A DNA stretch of 8,528 nucleotides from contig VAZU01000045.1 in assembly GCA_005884745.1 (NCBI GenBank), positions 1-8,528 of the forward strand. Reading direction: 5' to 3'. The notes under the pieces are model-generated. The model was not told the origin of the DNA and did not search any database. It worked only from the letters and a program-made list of their open reading frames with translations. Below are positions 1-3,835 of the stretch, one piece after another; the first letter of the stretch is position 1, and each line of letters begins with the position of its first letter. Source of the DNA: Alphaproteobacteria bacterium. GTDB lineage: Bacteria > Pseudomonadota > Alphaproteobacteria > Rhizobiales > Xanthobacteraceae. The position numbers and the translations under genes are program-made.

Positions 1-771
1 CGCGCCTGCGAACCGCGAGCTCGCGAGCCGCTCGTTGGTGAAGGCCTGCAGCGTGCGGGCGGCCCCGATCAGCTCGGCCGCATAGGCCGAGGCGTCGGCG
101 AGCTTGTCCTGCGCCTCGCGCGAGCGGCGGCGCACCGCGCGACCGAACGCCACCAGCGGCAGCACGATCACCGGAATGGCGCCCAGCACGAAGCCGGAAA
201 GCCGCGGGCTCGTTACCACCATCATGACCGCGGCGCCCAGGAACAGCATCAGGTTGCGCAGCGCGATCGAGACCGAGGCGCCCACCGTCGCCTTGATCTG
301 CGTGGTGTCCGCGGTGAGCCGCGACATCACCTCGCCGGTCTTGGCCGTATCGAAGAACGCGGCCGATAGATTGGTCACGTGCGCGAACAGGTCCGAGCGC
401 AGGTCGGCGACCACCCGCTCGCCGATGATGGTGACGAGGTAATAACGCGCGGCGCTGGCGGCGGCGAGCACCGCCGCAATCGCGATCATGGCCGAGAAAT
501 ATTGGTCGATGAGGCCGATGCGGTCGGCGGAGAAGCCGAAGTCGATCATGCGCCGCACCGCGAGCGGCACCGCAAGGGTCGCCGCCGCGGCGACCAGCAG
601 GGCCGCGAGCGCGCCCACCACCTGCCAGCGGTAGCGCAGCGCATAACGCTGGAGCCCGAGAAGCGGCGCGAGCCGGGGCCGCTTGCGGGTCTCTTGCGGG
701 GGCGCGGCGACGGCTTGCCCGACCGCCGCGGCGTCGAGGCCGCGTCCTGCGCTCGGCGAAATCAAGTTCAT
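1..771 (-). CDS. ABC exporter, fused permease/ATPase type, N-terminal 257 residues (partial at window edge)
   Basis: The reading frame opens at an ATG (769-771 on the minus strand) and stays open to base 1, so only the N-terminal 257 residues are visible. A soluble N-terminus of about 45 residues is followed by hydrophobic segments near 50-72, 90-114, 170-187 and 192-210. This is the pattern of the type I ABC exporter membrane domain (MsbA/LmrA-like). Family-typical stretches are FFDTAKTGEVMSRLTADT (139-156) and the coupling-loop region around 219-249, with RTLQAFTNE near its end. The nucleotide-binding domain (Walker A, signature, Walker B) should lie outside the window, so it cannot be confirmed here. 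Such proteins are inner-membrane homodimers that use ATP to export lipids, drugs or other hydrophobic compounds; the substrate cannot be told. A GAGGG motif about 8 bases upstream supports the start. It is divergent from rpmE. Confidence 0.88.
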   Translation of the reverse strand, partial: MNLISPSAGRGLDAAAVGQAVAAPPQETRKRPRLAPLLGLQRYALRYRWQVVGALAALLVAAAATLAVPLAVRRMIDFGFSADRIGLIDQYFSAMIAIAAVLAAASAARYYLVTIIGERVVADLRSDLFAHVTNLSAAFFDTAKTGEVMSRLTADTTQIKATVGASVSIALRNLMLFLGAAVMMVVTSPRLSGFVLGAIPVIVLPLVAFGRAVRRRSREAQDKLADASAYAAELIGAARTLQAFTNERLASSRFAGA

Positions 772-842
772 GCCTGGCCCTCGGCCGGATGTGAACGGCG
801 CGGGTGGTCCCAGTCCGCGACCATGCCCCGGAAGCCGCGCCG

Positions 843-885
843 CCGGCAAATGCCGGATGGTCGCGGCTTGTCCGGCAATTTCCGG
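843..885. repeat. Pair of 14-bp direct repeats over the rpmE promoter
   Basis: CCGGCAAATGCCGG (843-856) and CCGGCAATTTCCGG (872-885) match at 12 of 14 positions and start 29 bp apart. The first is itself a palindrome (CCGGCA-AA-TGCCGG). The second begins within the proposed -35 box of rpmE and runs through the spacer. The arrangement resembles a tandem operator, but no regulator is identified, and CCGG-rich repeats can arise by chance in GC-rich DNA. Confidence 0.35.
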
Positions 886-896
886 TGCGCTATAGA
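868..896 (+). promoter_or_regulatory. Sigma-70-type promoter of rpmE
   Basis: TTGTCC (868-873), a 17-bp spacer and TATAGA (891-896) form a near-consensus housekeeping promoter reading toward rpmE. Transcription would start near 903, giving a leader of about 66 nt that contains two short GC-rich inverted repeats. This is the best promoter match in the window. It is inferred from consensus only. Confidence 0.6.
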
Positions 897-968
897 GCCC
901 GCGAGCCCCCATCACCCCCGCAATCGGCGGGCGCCATACCCGGCGCAACCAACGAACGCAAGCAAGCC

Positions 969-1193
969 ATGAAGCGCGACATTCATCCCGAGTATCACAC
1001 CATCAAGGTGGTGATGACCGACGGCACCGAATTCGAGACGCGGAGCACCTGGGGCAAGCCGGGCGACACCATGCGGCTCGACATCGATTCGAAATCGCAT
1101 CCGGCCTGGACCGGCGGCCAGCAGCACCTGGTCGACCGCGGCGGCAGGCTGTCGCGGTTCCAGAAGAAATTCTCCGGCTTTTTGAAGAAATAG
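969..1193 (+). CDS. rpmE: 50S ribosomal protein L31, zinc-free (C-) form
   Basis: The 74-residue product opens with MKRDIHPEYH, the characteristic start of L31, and has the conserved WTGGQQHLVDRGGRLSRF block at 47-64. L31 binds the large ribosomal subunit at the central protuberance and contributes to the bridge with the 30S subunit. The protein contains no cysteine, so it is the zinc-independent form, as is usual in alphaproteobacteria. It is highly basic at the C-terminus (FQKKFSGFLKK). An upstream in-frame ATG at 804 would add about 55 low-complexity residues and is rejected because the L31 N-terminus fits the 969 start exactly. No strong Shine-Dalgarno motif precedes it; the upstream bases are A-rich (GCAAGCAAGCC). 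A strong promoter lies at 868-896, and a palindromic repeat begins 17 bp after the stop. Confidence 0.96.
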   Translation: MKRDIHPEYHTIKVVMTDGTEFETRSTWGKPGDTMRLDIDSKSHPAWTGGQQHLVDRGGRLSRFQKKFSGFLKK

Positions 1194-1209
1194 CCGCTTC
1201 CACGCGCGC

Positions 1210-1306
1210 GTCTTGGCCGGGCTTGTCCCGGCCATCCACGTTTTTGATGTCGATAGGATTTAAGACGTGGATGCCCGGCACAAGGCAGCACAAGGCCGGG
1301 CATGAC
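1210..1306. repeat. Rhizobial REP-like palindromic element, copy 1
   Basis: This 97-bp element fills most of the gap between the convergent rpmE and rcdA-like genes. It contains three nested inverted repeats. The left hairpin is GGCCGGG-CTTGT-CCCGGCC (1215-1233). A central pair is CATCCACGT (1233-1241) with ACGTGGATG (1265-1273). The right hairpin is TGCCCGGC (1272-1279) with GCCGGGCA (1295-1302). The ends, GTCTTGGCC and the complement of GGGCATGAC, are roughly inverted. The layout would fold as a cloverleaf. I recognise it as resembling the extragenic palindromes common in Bradyrhizobium and Rhodopseudomonas genomes, from memory. It may also act as a 3'-end structure for rpmE mRNA, but there is no U-tract. 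Confidence 0.75.
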
Positions 1307-1338
1307 GACTGAGAGGTAGCGGCCGTCGGGTTTGAAAT

Positions 1339-1854
1339 CTACCCCCGCCCGCGCTCGAAGGCGGCCTTCAGCAACCCCAGCTGATGCTCGATGGGATTGG
1401 CGGCCGGCTTGTCGTCATCGAGCGAATGGATGGTCGCATCGAGCCGGCGGACGCGATCCTGCAGCCGCATCGAGCGGGCGATCAGCTCGCGCAGCGTCCT
1501 CGGCAACAGCGCCAGCGTCGCCTCGTCGCGGGGATCGCCGGCCGCGAGTTTGACCTTGGCCTTCTCGCGGCTCGCCTGGGCGAGCGACATCTCGCCCTCG
1601 TTCACGGCGCGGTGCAGCAGCAGCCAGGAAGCGAGCTGCATCAGCCGGGTCGTCAGCCACATGCTCTCGGTCGCATAGGCGAGCGCCCCGCCGCGCTCCA
1701 AAAGCTTCGATTCGTTGCGGCCCGGGCCGTCGAGGTAGGCCGCCGTTTCCTCGACCAGCGCCATCCCCTCGCGGAACAGCCCGGAGAACGCCTGCGAGCC
1801 CGCCAGCCTTTGCCCGAACCGCACAGGCTCCGCTTCGGCCTGATTGTCTGCCAT
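1339..1854 (-). CDS. rcdA: DUF1465 family protein, RcdA-like regulator of CtrA degradation
   Basis: The 171-residue acidic-to-neutral protein is mostly alpha-helical. The conserved core runs from FSGLFREGMALVEETAAYLDG (23-43) through AYATESMWLTTRLMQLASWLLL (59-80) and a third helix at 115-146. A more variable tail follows. This is the DUF1465 family, which includes Caulobacter RcdA, an adaptor that helps deliver the cell-cycle regulator CtrA to ClpXP at the cell pole. Length (about 170-180) and the three-helix layout fit. No catalytic or membrane motif is seen. The ATG at 1852-1854 has a good AGGTGAGG ribosome-binding site. A CtrA-type box lies 289 bp upstream, past an intrinsic terminator, so whether it drives this gene is open. 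Orthology to RcdA in the functional sense is inference; family membership is secure. Confidence 0.85.
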   Translation of the reverse strand: MADNQAEAEPVRFGQRLAGSQAFSGLFREGMALVEETAAYLDGPGRNESKLLERGGALAYATESMWLTTRLMQLASWLLLHRAVNEGEMSLAQASREKAKVKLAAGDPRDEATLALLPRTLRELIARSMRLQDRVRRLDATIHSLDDDKPAANPIEHQLGLLKAAFERGRG

Positions 1855-2025
1855 GACGCACGCCTCACCTGCCCCAAAGAAATCCCATGCTGCGCTTCAC
1901 CGGGGGGCATGTCTAGGACCGAGCTGCAACACTCCCCGGGAACCTTGTGGCAAGATTCGGGCCGCGACCGCTGCCCCGAAATGGCACAAATGATCGGGTA
2001 GGAGCCCTCGCCTGCCTCACACGGC

Positions 2026-2054
2026 AAAAAAAGAGCCGCCGTTGCCGGCGGCTC
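2026..2054 (-). terminator. Rho-independent terminator, minus strand
   Basis: GAGCCGCCG (2033-2041), loop TTGC, CGGCGGCTC (2046-2054) is a perfect 9-bp GC-rich stem. On the minus strand it is followed directly by seven T (2026-2032). It would end transcripts coming from the DUF1192 direction before they reach the rcdA-like gene, and it is the natural 3' end of the candidate small RNA. No comparable U-tract exists for the plus strand. Confidence 0.85.
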
Positions 2055-2121
2055 GAAGTGATAACAGGGAGGCGTCAAACAGAGTGGACAGGAGCCACTC
2101 GATGTCCAGAAGCTGGACGAC
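2026..2121 (-). ncRNA. Candidate trans-acting small RNA with anti-Shine-Dalgarno motifs
   Basis: Read on the minus strand, about 95 nt form three consecutive stem-loops: GTCCAG-CTT-CTGGAC (2118-2104), GAGTGG-CTCCTGT-CCACTC (2100-2082) and the terminator (2054-2033) with its U7 tail. The loop of the second stem carries CUCCU, and the unpaired linker before the terminator carries GCCUCCCUG; both can pair with Shine-Dalgarno sequences. This architecture is typical of rhizobial trans-encoded sRNAs. The 5' end is not known; about 2121 is a guess from the first stem and the CtrA box at 2143-2157. From memory, the Hyphomicrobiales cell-cycle sRNA EcpR1 is of similar size, but I cannot confirm identity. 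The alternative is a structured leader or a simple terminated tail of the DUF1192 transcript. Confidence 0.5.
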
Positions 2122-2142
2122 GTCAGTAGTGAGCGAGAAAGC

Positions 2143-2157
2143 TTAACGATGGGTTAA
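2143..2157. promoter_or_regulatory. CtrA-type binding site (TTAA-N7-TTAA)
   Basis: TTAA (2143-2146), seven bases, TTAA (2154-2157) followed by C matches the full CtrA consensus TTAA-N7-TTAAC on the plus strand and the TTAA-N7-TTAA core on the minus strand. TTAA is rare in this GC-rich window. The site sits 29 bp after the DUF1192 stop, just upstream of the candidate sRNA and 289 bp upstream of the rcdA-like start. CtrA is the master cell-cycle response regulator of alphaproteobacteria. Binding is inferred. Confidence 0.6.
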
Positions 2158-2186
2158 CCGGCTCGATAAATCTGCGGCACCGCGTT

Positions 2187-2372
2187 TCAGCGTTTGAAGA
2201 ACCGATCGGCCGAGGTCCGTGACGCCCGTTTGGCCGCCATCGAGGCCTCGAGCCGCGCGATCTCGGCCTTGAGCGCCGCGATGCGCTCGGCGAGCTCCTC
2301 GACCGAAAGCAGCGAGAGGTCCTGCCCGATCTCGTGAACCGGCTTTTTCTTCGGAAGCTCGTCCATCGTCAT
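2187..2372 (-). CDS. DUF1192 family small protein
   Basis: This 61-residue protein begins MTMDELPKKK. It has a hydrophilic N-terminus, a PVHEIGQDLSLLSVEEL segment (11-27) and a strongly helical heptad stretch ERIAALKAEIARLEASMAAKR (29-49) that probably forms a short coiled coil. A basic tail ends in RFFKR. The pattern and size match DUF1192, a family of unknown function restricted largely to alphaproteobacteria and often encoded beside the DUF1465/rcdA gene, as here. No signal peptide, membrane helix or cysteine is present. The start has a GAGGG motif 7 bases upstream; the second ATG, two codons in, is a possible alternative. The gene is divergent from the quinone oxidoreductase across 110 bp and is separated from rcdA by the CtrA box and a terminator, so the two are probably not one simple operon. 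Confidence 0.85.
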   Translation of the reverse strand: MTMDELPKKKPVHEIGQDLSLLSVEELAERIAALKAEIARLEASMAAKRASRTSADRFFKR

Positions 2373-2405
2373 GTCGTGACCCTCGCGGAAAGCGGCGCCC
2401 CGAGG

Positions 2406-2434
2406 TTGTCACATTCCTCGCCGCCGATTACACA
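2406..2434 (+). promoter_or_regulatory. Possible promoter of the quinone oxidoreductase gene
   Basis: TTGTCA (2406-2411), a 17-bp spacer and TACACA (2429-2434) fit a sigma-70-like promoter in the 110-bp divergent gap, about 50 bp before the start codon. The -10 element is weak, so this is a tentative call. I see no clear promoter for the divergent DUF1192 gene. Confidence 0.3.
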
Positions 2435-2482
2435 GGGGCGCTGCCGCGCACTTCGCGTCCAGTTTGTTGAGGAAAGCATCGG

Positions 2483-3481
2483 ATGTCCACCGTGCCGTCC
2501 CAGATGACCGTCATTGCCGTCCGTGAGCCCGGCGGGCCCGACGTTCTGGTGGCGCAGACGCGCCCGACGCCCGCCCCCGGTCCCGGCGAGGTTCTGGTCA
2601 AGGTCGCGGCCGCCGGCGTCAATCGTCCCGACGTGATGCAGCGGCAGGGGCTCTATCCGCCGCCGCCGGGCGCATCGGAGATTCCCGGGCTCGAGATCGC
2701 CGGCGAGGTGGTCGCGCTCGGCAAGGGCGCCACCCGCTTCAAGCCGGGCGACAAGGTCACGGCCCTGGTGGCGGGCGGCGGCTACGCGCAATTCTGCCCG
2801 GTGCACGAGAGCAATGCGCTGCCGGTGCCCGGTTCCCTGTCTCTGGTCGAAGCGGCGGCGATCCCCGAGACGTTCTTCACCGTCTGGCACAACGTGTTCG
2901 AACGCGGCGCGCTAAAACGCGGCGAAACCCTGCTGGTGCACGGCGGCAGCTCCGGCATCGGCACCACCGCGATCCAGCTCGCCAAGGCGTTCGGCGCGCG
3001 CGTCGTCACCACCGCGGGATCCGCGGAAAAATGCGAGGCCTGCGTTCGGCTCGGCGCGGACAAGGCCGTCAATTATCGTTCCGAGGATTTCGTCGCCGCG
3101 ACCAAAGCCGCGACCGACGGCAAGGGCGCCGATGTGATTCTCGACATGGTGGGCGGCGACTACATCGAGCGCAATTACGAAGCCGCCGCCGTGGAGGGCC
3201 GCGTGGTGCAGATCGCGTTTCAGGGCTCCCCGCGCGCCAACGTCGATTTTCGCCGGCTGATGCTCAAGCGCCTGACCCATACCGGCTCGACGCTGCGTGC
3301 GCGTTCGGTCCCGGAGAAGGCGGCGATCGCCCGCGCGATCGAGCAGAACGTCTGGCCGCTGATCGCGGCCGGAAAGGTCAAGCCGGTGATCTTCCGCACC
3401 TTCCCGCTGGCGCAGGCTTCGGCCGCCCATGCGCTGATGGAGACCAGCGCCCATATCGGCAAGATCGTCCTGACGGTGTGA
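2483..3481 (+). CDS. NAD(P)H quinone oxidoreductase, PIG3/zeta-crystallin type (MDR superfamily)
   Basis: The 332-residue protein belongs to the zinc-free quinone oxidoreductase branch of the medium-chain dehydrogenase/reductase superfamily. It is predicted to reduce quinones or related enone substrates with NADPH in the cytoplasm, usually as a homodimer. The N-terminal GroES-like domain (about 8-130) carries AGVNRPDVMQRQGLYPPPPG (44-63), the marker of the PIG3 subgroup, and PGLEIAGEV (68-76). The Rossmann domain has the nucleotide-binding motif HGGSSGIG at 153-160 and the typical LGADKAVNY (190-198). The cysteine cluster of zinc alcohol dehydrogenases is absent. GAGGAAAG about 6 bases before the ATG fixes the start over an in-frame ATG seven codons later. 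No partner gene is evident; a palindromic repeat follows 38 bp after the stop. The physiological substrate is unknown. Confidence 0.93.
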   Translation: MSTVPSQMTVIAVREPGGPDVLVAQTRPTPAPGPGEVLVKVAAAGVNRPDVMQRQGLYPPPPGASEIPGLEIAGEVVALGKGATRFKPGDKVTALVAGGGYAQFCPVHESNALPVPGSLSLVEAAAIPETFFTVWHNVFERGALKRGETLLVHGGSSGIGTTAIQLAKAFGARVVTTAGSAEKCEACVRLGADKAVNYRSEDFVAATKAATDGKGADVILDMVGGDYIERNYEAAAVEGRVVQIAFQGSPRANVDFRRLMLKRLTHTGSTLRARSVPEKAAIARAIEQNVWPLIAAGKVKPVIFRTFPLAQASAAHALMETSAHIGKIVLTV

Positions 3482-3519
3482 CGCAAGACAGGCGACGGAC
3501 GACGGACGGCCTACCCGTG

Positions 3520-3614
3520 GTCATCGCCCGGCTTGCCCGGGCGCGGTTCATGAGACCCGGCACGGTACATCGACTGTGATGGCTACTGGGTGGCCCGCAT
3601 GCGCGGGCCATGAC
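3520..3614. repeat. Rhizobial REP-like palindromic element, copy 2 (inverted relative to copy 3)
   Basis: The 95-bp element is bounded by GTCATCGCCCG and the complement of CGCGGGCCATGAC, which are imperfect terminal inverted repeats. It contains two perfect hairpins: CGCCCGG-CTTGC-CCGGGCG (3525-3543) and TGGCCCGC-ATGC-GCGGGCCA (3591-3610). Read on the minus strand its beginning closely matches the element at 8458, which shows that the two are copies of one family. It lies between the quinone oxidoreductase stop and the c-di-GMP gene. Confidence 0.75.
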
Positions 3615-3685
3615 ATTCGGAGGTCTGGCTCTCCGTCGTGCGCGCTCCGTCGTCCGGCTCCCCGCCTCATCCCCGACACACTCTT

Positions 3686-3732
3686 GGGCAAGGCGTGACA
3701 ATCTTGCCCTGGCGCCGCCGCCCCGCTACTCA
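3686..3732 (+). promoter_or_regulatory. Possible promoter with overlapping inverted repeat, upstream of the c-di-GMP gene
   Basis: GGGCAAG (3686-3692) and CTTGCCC (3703-3709) form a perfect 7-bp inverted repeat separated by 10 bases. The right half overlaps TTGCCC (3704-3709), which is 17 bp from TACTCA (3727-3732), a passable -35/-10 pair. A repressor or activator bound to the inverted repeat could control the gene starting at 3836. The rest of the gap (3615-3685 and 3733-3820) shows nothing recognisable. Both the promoter and operator calls are tentative. Confidence 0.28.
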
Positions 3733-3822
3733 TCGGGCCGCGGCCGCGGATCGATATGGCGGTTCGGATGGGCGAAGGCGCCCCCGACCGCCGGATCGCG
3801 ACGAGACCAAGGGGCCGCCGCG

Positions 3823-3828
3823 AGGAGG
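3823..3828 (+). promoter_or_regulatory. Ribosome binding site fixing a TTG start at 3836
   Basis: A full consensus AGGAGG lies 7 bases before TTG at 3836-3838. The codons after this TTG encode a clean signal peptide, whereas codons upstream in the same frame encode arginine- and proline-rich sequence without resemblance to any domain. The nearby ATG at 3829 is in another frame and overlaps the ribosome binding site. Confidence 0.8.
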
Positions 3829-3835
3829 ATGTCGA

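Noticed and set aside
104..972. Open frames on the plus strand across the ABC exporter
   Set aside because: They are shadows of the minus-strand exporter and show no domain; the exporter frame has conserved family motifs.
1944..1954. CTTG-TGG-CAAG small palindrome upstream of rcdA
   Set aside because: Only 4-bp arms and no neighbouring promoter elements that I trust; no convincing rcdA promoter was found in 1861-2025.
1384..2001. 205-codon plus-strand frame over the rcdA-like gene
   Set aside because: Antisense shadow with repetitive Q/R/H composition; the opposite frame is a conserved DUF1465 protein with a good ribosome binding site.
2123..2129. Single TCAGTAG near the candidate sRNA, identical to the heptamer at 6708
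   Set aside because: One isolated 7-mer without tandem copies; best taken as chance.
3693..3707. Possible sigma-54 promoter (GG ... GC) upstream of the c-di-GMP gene
   Set aside because: The GG and GC elements are two bases too far apart for the -24/-12 spacing and the flanking consensus is poor.
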